A stretch of 14,163 bases of DNA, taken from positions 1-14,163 of the forward strand of contig JAPLZS010000220.1 in the NCBI GenBank assembly GCA_026394915.1. Direction: 5' to 3'. The translations under genes and the position numbers were made by a program. The stretch's first letter is position 1, and each line of letters begins with the position of its first letter. Of this stretch, positions 5,431 through 12,262 are shown in pieces. This DNA is from Candidatus Woesearchaeota archaeon (GTDB taxonomy: Archaea; Nanobdellota; Nanobdellia; Woesearchaeales; UBA12501). Under the pieces are notes generated by a model. It searched no databases, was not told where the DNA came from, and saw only the letters and a program-made list of their open reading frames with translations.

Positions 5431-6141
5431 ATGACACAACTTGTACAGATGATAAGAAGGCATGAGAAGACAGACAGGTCTCTAGATGGAAAACTAGCTG
5501 ATAGGCCTACTCCAGAAGGATTTGCAAATGCTTACAGGAAAGGAATTGAGCTAGGAGAACAATATGGAAGTAAAGGTTTTGAGATAAGAGGGGTTCATTC
5601 AGGGACGTGTAGGACCTTCCAATGCTGCACTGCATATCTGCTCGGCGCAGGCGTTGCTCTCCTTCCAAATATATCCTATTCTTCGCGGTTGAATATGATC
5701 AGCCTTTCTGAACAGGAATCTGATTACATGAGAAACATAAAAGACAAAGAAGAGCAATATCATACAATATTCACTAGATACCTAAAAGAATTGACTGCTG
5801 CAGGAAGCAATGTGGCTGACTTTGTGATATCTCAATGCGAAAATTACAAGATGAGAGGTATGAGATGCAAGGGGAATCTATCGCTTAGCCCTTTCCCTTC
5901 GCTTAATGTTGAATTAAGCCACGGCTCTGTGATGGATGCAGCATACCTTATTTTGTCAGGTAAAGAAGTGAATTTTGACAACGCAGCGAGAGAGACAGGA
6001 TTCTTTCCAGAAGGAGAGGGATTTGATGTTGCATTCCCATTCCAGAAGTTCAATGGAATCTACAGAGCAGAAATAATGCTGAAAGGTAAACCAGAAATAT
6101 ATCCTTTGGAAGAATTGCGTGAAAGGGTAATCAAAAGATAA
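5431..6141 (+). CDS. Divergent histidine phosphatase superfamily (phosphoglycerate mutase-like) protein
   Basis: Members of this superfamily hydrolyse or transfer phosphate through a phosphorylated histidine. The 236-residue protein begins with a strand ending in RRHEKTD (residues 9-15), where R10-H11 align with the RHG motif, but the usual Gly is absent. The next conserved part, GVHSGTCRTFQCCTAYL (54-70), fits the second arginine block with R61. ELSHG (161-165) supplies the second catalytic histidine, H164. Thus all four core residues (R10, H11, R61, H164) appear present. I chose ATG 5431 over GTG 5422 because GGTGGT lies five bases before it. The stop overlaps the AGGTGA of the next gene, giving a tight operon with two phosphohistidine-domain proteins. 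Its substrate is unknown; a SixA-like phosphohistidine phosphatase role is suggested by the neighbours only. Confidence 0.75.
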   Translation: MTQLVQMIRRHEKTDRSLDGKLADRPTPEGFANAYRKGIELGEQYGSKGFEIRGVHSGTCRTFQCCTAYLLGAGVALLPNISYSSRLNMISLSEQESDYMRNIKDKEEQYHTIFTRYLKELTAAGSNVADFVISQCENYKMRGMRCKGNLSLSPFPSLNVELSHGSVMDAAYLILSGKEVNFDNAARETGFFPEGEGFDVAFPFQKFNGIYRAEIMLKGKPEIYPLEELRERVIKR

Positions 6142-6150
6142 GGTGAACAT

Positions 6151-7233
6151 ATGGATTATACAAAAAAGAGGATAAATTGGGAGCTGTACATAGAAAGAAA
6201 GAACGCATTCTTCTATGTTACAATCTTCAACAGGGCATATGGGCAGCTGCTTCGCAAGACAACCGGCTTTGGATTTACCCATCAGTTGTATGTGTATAAG
6301 GATAGCCTGGTCTCGTTCTACAAATCAAAAGAAGAGCTTCAAAAGGCAAATGAATATTATCTTTATCTTGTCAGGAAAAATGATCCAAGGATTAAGCAGT
6401 GGCATGAATCTGGCCTTGAATCCCTAAGGGAAAAAAGGGAACTGATTGAGCTGTTCTCAAAGATTGACAGCGCCAATATAATAAAGAATTATGATGAACT
6501 GATTGACAGATTATATCATGTCTACATGTATCACACTACAATCCCATTTATGATACTTTCAGCAATAGAGTCTTCAGGAGAAAGCGAAAATCATGAGGCA
6601 ATTAGGGATATGTTTGAACAATTCAGAAAAGAGAGCCTGAACCAGATGCATGCTTTAGTGCTTGATAAATTCTGGAGAGCAGCAGCTGAATTCACAAAAT
6701 CAGAGGATTATATAAGCTTTTCATTCTTTACACCAGCAGAGCTTGGCAGCCTGTTCAAGGGAAATTCCTGCCCTTCTAAAGATAAGATTGAGAAGAGAAA
6801 GAAAGGATGCGTTTTTTATGAGGAAAATAATGAGATAGTATTCAATTACGATGATGGATTCGCTGAAAAAGCAGGAATCAAGACAGCAGATATACAAGAT
6901 TTGAAGGAATTGAAAGGTAATGTTGCCTTTAAAGGCTATGCAAAAGGAAGAGTCTGCATAATAAACAAACCTTATGAGATGAAGAAATTTAAAGAAGGAG
7001 ACATAATCATATCCATAAACACGACTCCTGCTCTGATGCCTGTGCTTGCAAAGTCAAACGCAATAGTGACTGATGAAGGCGGCATAACCTGCCATGCATC
7101 AATCATAAGCAGAGAACTCAGGAAGCCATGCATCATAGGCACTAGATTTACAACACGAATATTCAAGGACGGCGATTATGCTGAAGTTGATGCGGAAAAA
7201 GGAATTGTAAGAAAAATAGGGGGATTGGAATGA
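6151..7233 (+). CDS. Stand-alone PEP-synthase-type phosphohistidine swivel domain protein, paralogue 1
   Basis: The C-terminal region (about residues 265-357) is the mobile phosphohistidine domain of PEP-utilising enzymes (PEP synthase, PPDK). It starts NVAFKGYAKGRVCII and has the motif EGGITCHASIISREL with the phosphorylatable H315 and the family Thr (T313) two residues before it. It ends with the swivel strand DGDYAEVDAEKGIVRKI. The first 260 residues are mostly helical, rich in aromatic and charged residues, and match no catalytic domain I know; neither the ATP-grasp nucleotide-binding domain nor the PEP/pyruvate TIM barrel is present at 360 residues. AGGTGA four bases before the ATG overlaps the previous stop, and the 3' end overlaps the next gene by ATGA. 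The kinase that charges H315 must lie elsewhere, or the domain is used as a carrier or sensor. Confidence 0.85.
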   Translation: MDYTKKRINWELYIERKNAFFYVTIFNRAYGQLLRKTTGFGFTHQLYVYKDSLVSFYKSKEELQKANEYYLYLVRKNDPRIKQWHESGLESLREKRELIELFSKIDSANIIKNYDELIDRLYHVYMYHTTIPFMILSAIESSGESENHEAIRDMFEQFRKESLNQMHALVLDKFWRAAAEFTKSEDYISFSFFTPAELGSLFKGNSCPSKDKIEKRKKGCVFYEENNEIVFNYDDGFAEKAGIKTADIQDLKELKGNVAFKGYAKGRVCIINKPYEMKKFKEGDIIISINTTPALMPVLAKSNAIVTDEGGITCHASIISRELRKPCIIGTRFTTRIFKDGDYAEVDAEKGIVRKIGGLE

Positions 7234-8303
7234 ACGCAGACCAAATTAAGGAATATGGCAAATCAGAATGGCAAAAGGTCTTCTCTGGCTATTGGGGGCT
7301 GTTGACCTGCAATCATTTGGGTTATGAACATTCAAGATTGATCAGGGAAAGGTTTGGCCATGGCCCCCATAAGGCAATTATTGTCTCGCAGAAAGGAAGA
7401 TGCGCATGCCATTATGAAAAAAAAGACCTTGAAGAATTTGGCAAGAATCTTGCAGACAGCGTGATCAAAGATTCAGGCCTTATGGAAAGATGGAGCAAGA
7501 CAGTAAAGCAGAATACTGATATCCTGCTGGATTTCATCAAAAGGCAATCTGATGATCTGGAATCGATGAGAAAAAACTATTCAGAATTTTTAAGAACGTT
7601 CCATGAATACCCTTCTGCTTATGTTGCCTTAAAACAGGCATTAAATTTCCTGCCAAAAGAATTATACAACAAATACCTGTCTTTATGCGATGAAACAAGG
7701 TTATATTCAGAGAATCTGTACACTGAGACAGAGAAATTCATGAGAAGATTTGCAGAGGGAATCGGCAAAGAAACCGATTATGATGCTGACTTGATATTAT
7801 CCTGCACTGGAGAAGAATTTGAGGTTTATCTTGAAAAAGGCTTCCTGCCTGACAGATCAGTCTTGAAAGAAAGGTTTGAATCAAATGCATTGATATTTGA
7901 GGACGGAGTTCTAACCCTAATCACAGGCAAAGATGTTAAAGAATTAGAAAATCAATTGATAGGTTCATTGGAAGTCAATGAGGTAAAAGGCGCTGTTGCT
8001 TTCAGGGGCATAGTAAGAGGCAAGGTCAGGATTGTTCTTGATCCATTCAAAGTTAAGCAGCAGTTTGACAAAGGAGATATCTTAGTGACAGGGATGACAA
8101 GGCCTGAATACCTGCATTTGATGGAAAAGTCAGGCGCAGTCGTCACAGACGCAGGAGGCATACTCTGCCATGCAGCTGTTGTCGCGAGAGAGCTGAAGAA
8201 GCCCACAGTGATAGGCACAGAGAAAGCCACTAAAGTGTTTAAGGATGGAGATTATGTCGAGGTTGATGCAAATACAGGCATCATAAGAAAGATTAATCAA
8301 TAA
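7230..8303 (+). CDS. Stand-alone PEP-synthase-type phosphohistidine swivel domain protein, paralogue 2
   Basis: The protein has 357 residues and the same layout as its upstream neighbour: a helical N-terminal region (about 1-255) and a C-terminal swivel domain (about 260-357). The latter begins GAVAFRGIVRGKVRIV, holds DAGGILCHAAVVARELKKP with H314, and ends DGDYVEVDANTGIIRKI. The position two before the histidine is Leu (L312) rather than the Thr seen in paralogue 1 and in PEP synthase or PPDK. The N-terminal regions of the two paralogues differ greatly, so they are not a recent duplication. The N-terminal part has an extra cluster CACHYEKKDLEEF near residue 60. Start and stop of the pair overlap as ATGA with GGGGGAT upstream, so they are translated together and may form a heteromer. 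Confidence 0.85.
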   Translation: MNADQIKEYGKSEWQKVFSGYWGLLTCNHLGYEHSRLIRERFGHGPHKAIIVSQKGRCACHYEKKDLEEFGKNLADSVIKDSGLMERWSKTVKQNTDILLDFIKRQSDDLESMRKNYSEFLRTFHEYPSAYVALKQALNFLPKELYNKYLSLCDETRLYSENLYTETEKFMRRFAEGIGKETDYDADLILSCTGEEFEVYLEKGFLPDRSVLKERFESNALIFEDGVLTLITGKDVKELENQLIGSLEVNEVKGAVAFRGIVRGKVRIVLDPFKVKQQFDKGDILVTGMTRPEYLHLMEKSGAVVTDAGGILCHAAVVARELKKPTVIGTEKATKVFKDGDYVEVDANTGIIRKINQ

Positions 8304-8324
8304 CAAATGTATGATACATCAGAA

Positions 8325-8792
8325 TCATTTCTTGACAGTTTTCTTCTCAGAGAGCTTTGCCTTGTGCTCTTCCTTTTTCTCTGCGTGTTTATACTCTTCT
8401 TTCTTCGCTTCCTTATGTTCAGTCTTCTCTTCTGTTTCTGCCTCTTTCTTCTTGTCAGAGCCGAGCATGCTCTTGAGCTTTCCTGCCATGCCTGTCTCTT
8501 CGTCTTTCTTCTCAGGCGCCTTGTGCTCTATGTACTTCTTTCCGAAAAGCTCTGCTTTCACAGTGCCGTCATCTTCTTTTATAACAGAGACTTTTATCTT
8601 GTGAGGAGGATTCTTCATGCCGTGCTTCCACAGCTCCATGTTCAGGCCATTGCCTATCTTGACATTGTCTAATTTCATGTGCTTTGCAAGGAACTCCCTG
8701 ACTGCAGTCGAGGCCTTCTTTGCCCTCTTGTACCTAGGCACTTTGAGCCATTCCCTTCTCAGCGGTATTATGTAAGTTCTTTCGAGTACCAT
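8325..8792 (-). CDS. rpl31e: Large-subunit ribosomal protein eL31 with long charged C-terminal tail
   Basis: eL31 sits near the peptide exit tunnel of archaeal and eukaryotic ribosomes. The core (residues 1-84) begins MVLERTYIIPLRREW and continues with the family block PRYKRAKKASTAVREFLAKH (19-38) and the strand/loop IGNGLNMELWKHG. I chose ATG 8792 because the family begins at MVLER and GATGATC lies just upstream; a TTG at 8807 would add five residues and is less likely. Residues 85-155 form an unusual tail made mostly of Lys, Glu, Ala and His (for example KKEEYKHAEKKEEHK), not part of the usual protein of about 90-100 residues. It is the last gene of the ribosomal cluster and ends 21 bases from the oppositely directed phosphohistidine operon. 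Confidence 0.93.
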   Translation of the reverse strand: MVLERTYIIPLRREWLKVPRYKRAKKASTAVREFLAKHMKLDNVKIGNGLNMELWKHGMKNPPHKIKVSVIKEDDGTVKAELFGKKYIEHKAPEKKDEETGMAGKLKSMLGSDKKKEAETEEKTEHKEAKKEEYKHAEKKEEHKAKLSEKKTVKK

Positions 8793-8810
8793 TTGATCAT
8801 CCTTCAATCA

Positions 8811-8984
8811 TCATGCTTTTGTCTTAGTCCTTCTCCAGTGCCTCTTTATCTCAGTGTGCCTGCCTGGATGGACTCTTCTTCCTTTCCCGTATTTCTTCGG
8901 CACTGTCCAGAAAGGAGCCCACTTTGTCTGCTTCCCTTTCTTTGTAAGCCTTTTCTTCTTGCTTGGATGCTTGTATCTTGCCAT
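8811..8984 (-). CDS. rpl39e: Large-subunit ribosomal protein eL39
   Basis: This short gene encodes 57 residues: MARYKHPSKKKRLTKKGKQ at the start, WAPFWTVPKKYG in the middle and IKRHWRRTKTKA at the end. eL39 lines the nascent-chain exit tunnel and is typically about 50 residues with the same basic N-terminus, a W-containing middle and the terminal RHWRR signature, all present here. A few extra residues (about 35-45, GRRVHPGRHTE) make it slightly longer than usual. AAGGAT four bases before the ATG is the ribosome binding site. It lies between the PDCD5-like gene and eL31, its expected archaeal position, and starts 18 bases after the PDCD5 stop. Confidence 0.92.
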   Translation of the reverse strand: MARYKHPSKKKRLTKKGKQTKWAPFWTVPKKYGKGRRVHPGRHTEIKRHWRRTKTKA

Positions 8985-9002
8985 CTTATCCTTTGATTGT
9001 TA

Positions 9003-9332
9003 TCATTTCCTTACTATCTTTGTTTCCCGTTTTCTCGGCGTGATCATCATCAATAGTTTCTTCAATTCACTGTCGCCTATTCTGTCCATCCTTCCTGCCT
9101 GGATCAATTGGGCGAGCAATGCAATGACCTGCACTGATCTCTCAGGGTCAGCTGCCTTTATGTTGCTGTATCTCTGCAGCGCCTCTTTGGTCATCTTCTG
9201 CTTGATAATGAGCTCAATCTGCTGGATCTGTTGATGAAGATCCCCTTCATCCTGGGCCTGGTTCTCCATGCTCTGATGGTATCTTTGCCTTATCTCTTCC
9301 AGCTTTCTTCTCCTTATCTCTTCATCATCCAT
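9003..9332 (-). CDS. PDCD5/TFAR19-family DNA-binding protein
   Basis: Archaeal PDCD5 homologues are small helical-bundle proteins that bind nucleic acid; they are usually encoded between eS19 and eL39, as here. The 109-residue protein starts MDDEEIRRRKLEEIRQRY, continues through a Gln-rich flexible segment (about 20-38) and has the family core QKMTKEALQRYSNIK (44-58) followed by the VIALLAQLIQAGRM helix. It ends with the typical LMMITPRKRETKI basic tail. The ATG at 9332 is chosen because the family begins there and because it lies one base after the eS19 stop; longer readings upstream run through eS19 coding sequence in another frame. Confidence 0.92.
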   Translation of the reverse strand: MDDEEIRRRKLEEIRQRYHQSMENQAQDEGDLHQQIQQIELIIKQKMTKEALQRYSNIKAADPERSVQVIALLAQLIQAGRMDRIGDSELKKLLMMITPRKRETKIVRK

Positions 9333-9333
9333 T

Positions 9334-9891
9334 TTACTCAGCAGCTTCCTGCTTTGCAGGAGCTTTATCGACAGGCTTCTGCTCTCTTGGCGCATTGTCT
9401 GTCTTCTGTGCTTCAGCATAGACTTCTTTCTTCTGCACTTGGACGATTACTTTTTCTTTTTTCACTATCTTCTTTGCTTCTTTCAAAGCATTGATTATGA
9501 GCTTCTTTCCTGCAGGCGTTATTATCCTTCCCTTATCTTTGCTCTTCTCCTGCTGCTTTACAAGGCCTGATTTCTCGAGCTGCTGCAGGACTTTTCTCAG
9601 GATGTTTCCAGATGCCCTGAAGAACTTTGATGGCTGATGGCCCCTATTCTTCTTTCCGCCGTATTTTGTCTTGAGCTTTGATACTCCGACTGGGCCTAAT
9701 CTCTCCACTGCCTTGAGGACAGCTGCTGCTCTGAAATACCACCAGTCTGCTCTCACAGGAGGCCGTTCCTTGCTCACTCCTGTCTTGACAAACGCAGCCC
9801 ACTCAGGAGGGCTGATGGTCTTTATCTTCTTGAGCTCTTCAGCCAGCTTTTCAATATGATCATTTACATTCACGTCTTGCAGTATAGTCAC
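9334..9891 (-). CDS. rps19e: Small-subunit ribosomal protein eS19 with C-terminal extension
   Basis: eS19 is a small-subunit head protein of archaeal and eukaryotic ribosomes needed for subunit maturation. The family core is clear: SPPEWAAFVKTGVSKERPP (27-45), DWWYFRAAAVLKAVERLGPVG (49-69), YGGKKNRGHQPSKFFRASG (76-94), and VLQQLEKSGLV with GRIITPAGKKLI at about 126-137. Residues about 147-185 are an added tail of Lys, Glu, Gln, Ala and Pro; the usual archaeal length is about 150. GTG at 9891 is used as start, supported by AGGTGAT three bases upstream. This is the first gene of the minus-strand cluster, so its promoter lies in the AT-rich stretch at 9905-9940. Confidence 0.94.
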   Translation of the reverse strand: MTILQDVNVNDHIEKLAEELKKIKTISPPEWAAFVKTGVSKERPPVRADWWYFRAAAVLKAVERLGPVGVSKLKTKYGGKKNRGHQPSKFFRASGNILRKVLQQLEKSGLVKQQEKSKDKGRIITPAGKKLIINALKEAKKIVKKEKVIVQVQKKEVYAEAQKTDNAPREQKPVDKAPAKQEAAE

Positions 9892-10093
9892 TTTATCACC
9901 TGAATATTGTTTATTTATTATATCTATTTATTGTATGTTTGCCCTTACGGGCTACATCGGACACACTGTGCCCAGATTATATATCATAATATATCCTGTA
10001 TATTGGGATTTTGGGGTGGTTTAAAAAGCTTTTTGTTTTGAAAGTCCAGATTCCCTCGCAACCTTTATATATCTGCCATCCACCACTTATATA
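9892..10093. promoter_or_regulatory. Divergent intergenic region with promoters for the eS19 cluster and the PLDc_N-like gene
   Basis: On the minus strand the AT-rich block 9911-9936 (reading GATATAATAAATAA and CAATAAATAG) should hold the TATA box of the ribosomal cluster. On the plus strand TTTATATAT (10064-10072) lies about 27 bases before ATG 10094, so the membrane-protein operon is probably leaderless. Between them are a small GC hairpin, GCCC-TTAC-GGGC (9941-9952), and the palindrome AAAAAGCTTTTT (10024-10035). No gene is seen here. Confidence 0.6.
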
Positions 10094-10348
10094 ATGAGCG
10101 CAATGACAGGTCTTGGCTTCGGCCTTGTAATAGGCATATTCTTCATAATCCTAATGATGATAGCTCTTGCGATCGCAGCATTTGTATTTTGGATCATGAT
10201 GCTTATTGACTGCATAAAGAGGGACTTCAAGGACAGCAATGAGAAAGTGATATGGATACTTCTCATGATATTCCTCCACATCTTCGCTTCAATATTATAT
10301 TATTTCATAGTCAAGGCAAAAGATAAAAAGAGCAGATCAAAGAGATAA
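10094..10348 (+). CDS. Small two-helix membrane protein, PLDc_N-like
   Basis: The 84-residue protein has two predicted membrane helices (about residues 8-38 and 52-74) and a strongly basic end (KAKDKKSRSKR). The stretch FWIMMLIDCIKRDF (residues 32-45), followed by an NEKVIWILLMIF segment and ILYYFIVKAKDK, is typical of the PLDc_N domain. That domain is found alone or at the N-terminus of cardiolipin synthase-like proteins, and its function alone is unknown. The ATG is about 27 bases from a TATA box, consistent with a leaderless transcript. Four bases separate its stop from the DUF1385 gene, so they form an operon. Confidence 0.75.
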   Translation: MSAMTGLGFGLVIGIFFIILMMIALAIAAFVFWIMMLIDCIKRDFKDSNEKVIWILLMIFLHIFASILYYFIVKAKDKKSRSKR

Positions 10349-10352
10349 TTCT

Positions 10353-11267
10353 ATGGCGCCGGAAAAAGTAAAGATATTTTCAGCAGGCGGCCAGGCTGTC
10401 ATCGAGGGAGTCATGATGAGATCCGAGTACAGGCTGGCAATCGCAGTCAGGAGGCCTAACAAGAAGATCTCTGTGAAGAAAGAGACCATAAAATCGATCT
10501 CAGACAAGATAACCTTCTTCAGGTGGCCATTTGTAAGGGGCATATTTAATCTTTTCCAGATGCTCTACATAGGGATGAAAGCATTGATCTATTCTGCAAA
10601 TGAGTCAATGGACAAGGTAGAGGAAGAGCTCACGTTCCTTGAGATTGTCTTCAGCATAGTGTTTGCCATAGGCTTTGCGATAATCCTGTTCAAGTTCGTG
10701 CCTCTGCTCATTGCGCAGTATTTCTACAATACATTCGCATTTGTCCACAATAGCAGCATTGTGTTCAATCTCATAGACGGCTTCACAAAGATGTTTCTGT
10801 TTGTTGTCTATATACTTGTGATTTCATTGATGAGGGATGTCAGGACAATATTTGAGTACCACGGCGCAGAGCACAAGGCAGTCAACTGCTATGAGGCAGA
10901 GGATGAGCTCACTGTGAAGAATGTGAAGAAATACCCGAGGCTGCACCCAAGATGCGGGACAAATTTCATATTGCTGGTCTTCCTGCTCAGCATCATAGTG
11001 TACACATTAATACCAAAAGAATTCTCATTCTGGGCAAAGTTCGGCCTAAGGCTCCTTCTGCTTCCAGTCATCGCAGGCATTTCATATGAATTATTGAAGC
11101 TCTGCGGGAAATACAGGCATAATTTCTTCCTCAAGCTTGTTGCGCTGCCTGGGCTTGCAGCGCAGCTGATAACAACAAGAGAGCCTGACAACAGGCAGAT
11201 TGAGGTAGGGATTGCTGCGCTGAAAGGTGTTATTAGCAAAGAAAGTGTAGTCGGCAAGGATAAATAA
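10353..11267 (+). CDS. DUF1385 (YqhQ-like) membrane protein
   Basis: The protein (304 residues) carries every hallmark of DUF1385: GGQAVIEGVMMRS near the N-terminus (12-24), the RWPFVRGIFNLFQ helix (57-69), the His-rich motif YHGAEHKAVNCYE (169-181), HPRCGTNF (198-205), and the end block TTREPDNRQIEVGIAAL. Three or four membrane helices (about 96-122, 140-160, 203-220 and 228-248) surround the conserved His/Cys loop, which looks like a metal- or ligand-binding site. The family is widespread in bacteria (B. subtilis YqhQ) and occurs in some archaea; its biochemical role is not established to my knowledge. It is coupled to the small PLDc_N-like gene upstream and converges on the lipoprotein gene, eight bases away. 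Confidence 0.9.
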   Translation: MAPEKVKIFSAGGQAVIEGVMMRSEYRLAIAVRRPNKKISVKKETIKSISDKITFFRWPFVRGIFNLFQMLYIGMKALIYSANESMDKVEEELTFLEIVFSIVFAIGFAIILFKFVPLLIAQYFYNTFAFVHNSSIVFNLIDGFTKMFLFVVYILVISLMRDVRTIFEYHGAEHKAVNCYEAEDELTVKNVKKYPRLHPRCGTNFILLVFLLSIIVYTLIPKEFSFWAKFGLRLLLLPVIAGISYELLKLCGKYRHNFFLKLVALPGLAAQLITTREPDNRQIEVGIAALKGVISKESVVGKDK

Positions 11268-11275
11268 TATCTCGT

Positions 11276-11782
11276 TTAACATCCTCCTATGTTCATACAG
11301 TAATATTTCTCTCCGCCATTTACCTCTTTCTGGCATTTGTCCTGCAATGTGCTGTCAGACATCTTTTTGCATTCATTCACGTCTGATTTCAGGATTGCGA
11401 TCCTGTAATAGCACAGGTCTTTCTCCATATCCAGGCCAGCGCACACAGAGCTGTCTTTCTCTGCCACTGCGATATTCCTGACGCAGATTGAAGCGCTGTT
11501 GTATCTCGCATATACATAGCAAAGGCTTGCGTTCTTTGTAAGGGCCGCAATCTGGTTGTAGCAGTCCATCCTTGCGAGGATTATGAAGACTCCAGAAGCA
11601 TCCTGCTGCTCTGGCTGTATCTTCTCGCAGCTGCTTAGGTCCTTGCCTGTTATTGCCTGCTGCTTGTAACAGTCATTTCTCTCTGTCAGGTTCTGCAATA
11701 ACTGGCAGTCTGTCTGCCTGCTGCAGCTGCTTAAGATAAGAAATAAAGAAAACAGAAAAATAATGATAATAAGTATCTTCAT
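11276..11782 (-). CDS. Secreted Cys-repeat lipoprotein (C-x13-C modules)
   Basis: I do not recognise a named family. The 168-residue protein has an N-terminal hydrophobic signal (ILIIIIFLFSLFLIL) and a lipobox-like LSSC with C20, so it is probably exported and membrane-anchored. The mature part has 13 cysteines including C20. Four pairs have exactly the same spacing: C38/C52, C74/C88, C100/C114 and C124/C138; C150/C162 is a shorter fifth. Each module reads roughly CY..A....D.S.C, which suggests repeated helical hairpins closed by disulfides. It lies 13 bases after mscL with AGAGG before its ATG, so it is probably co-expressed with the mechanosensitive channel. A cell-surface role is likely; no activity can be named. 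Confidence 0.8.
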   Translation of the reverse strand: MKILIIIIFLFSLFLILSSCSRQTDCQLLQNLTERNDCYKQQAITGKDLSSCEKIQPEQQDASGVFIILARMDCYNQIAALTKNASLCYVYARYNSASICVRNIAVAEKDSSVCAGLDMEKDLCYYRIAILKSDVNECKKMSDSTLQDKCQKEVNGGEKYYCMNIGGC

Positions 11783-11795
11783 ATAGCCTCTTTTC

Positions 11796-12200
11796 TCACT
11801 TTTTAGTCACTTTCTCTTCCTTGAAGAAGTACTTTGCTATAATGAATACCACGAATGCAAGTATCACAAAATTAATCAAAGCAGCAAGGAATGCTCCCCA
11901 TGCTATGTCAATGGGTCCGATCGAGAAAGTCGCTGTCTGCCATCCTCCTTTTGGTATGAATGGGGTGATGATAGGCATTATTACGTTGTTGACAAGGGAC
12001 TGCACTAATGTGGTCGCTGCAGCACCCATCATGAAAGCGACAGCAAGGCCCACAACCTTGTACTCCTTGAGAAACTCCTTGAATTCCTGGAGAACTCCTA
12101 TATGCGGCACTTTTCCCTTCAGATTATCCAGATCTCTGTTCATGCTCAATACTGTCTTGTTAAGGTCTTTGACCTTATTTTTTATGTCTGCCACTGCCAT
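11796..12200 (-). CDS. mscL: Large-conductance mechanosensitive channel MscL
   Basis: MscL is a homopentameric membrane channel that opens under high tension and releases solutes during osmotic downshock. Residues 39-80 match the first part of the family: a FKEFLKEYKVVGLAVAFMMG start, then TM1 (about 47-76) through VQSLVNNVIMPIITP. TM2 (about 98-124) reads WGAFLAALINFVILAFVVFI and is followed by the charged AKYFFKEEK end. The protein is 134 residues long. Its first 36 residues form an extra polar, coiled-coil-like helix (NKVKDLNKTVLSMNRDLDNL) longer than the short amphipathic helix normal for MscL, while the C-terminal bundle helix is short. TTTTATAAAA (12251-12260) is a likely promoter about 55 bases upstream, and GGGGAT a weak ribosome binding site. 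Confidence 0.93.
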   Translation of the reverse strand: MAVADIKNKVKDLNKTVLSMNRDLDNLKGKVPHIGVLQEFKEFLKEYKVVGLAVAFMMGAAATTLVQSLVNNVIMPIITPFIPKGGWQTATFSIGPIDIAWGAFLAALINFVILAFVVFIIAKYFFKEEKVTKK

Positions 12201-12262
12201 TCTATAATCCCCATTTTATTATCTTCGCATATAATCAGTATAACTGTTAATTTTATAAAAAA

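Noticed and set aside
8307..9494. Plus-strand frames over the ribosomal cluster (hydrophobic Phe/Leu/Ser-rich)
   Set aside because: They are antisense shadows of Lys-rich ribosomal genes; the minus-strand proteins match known families.
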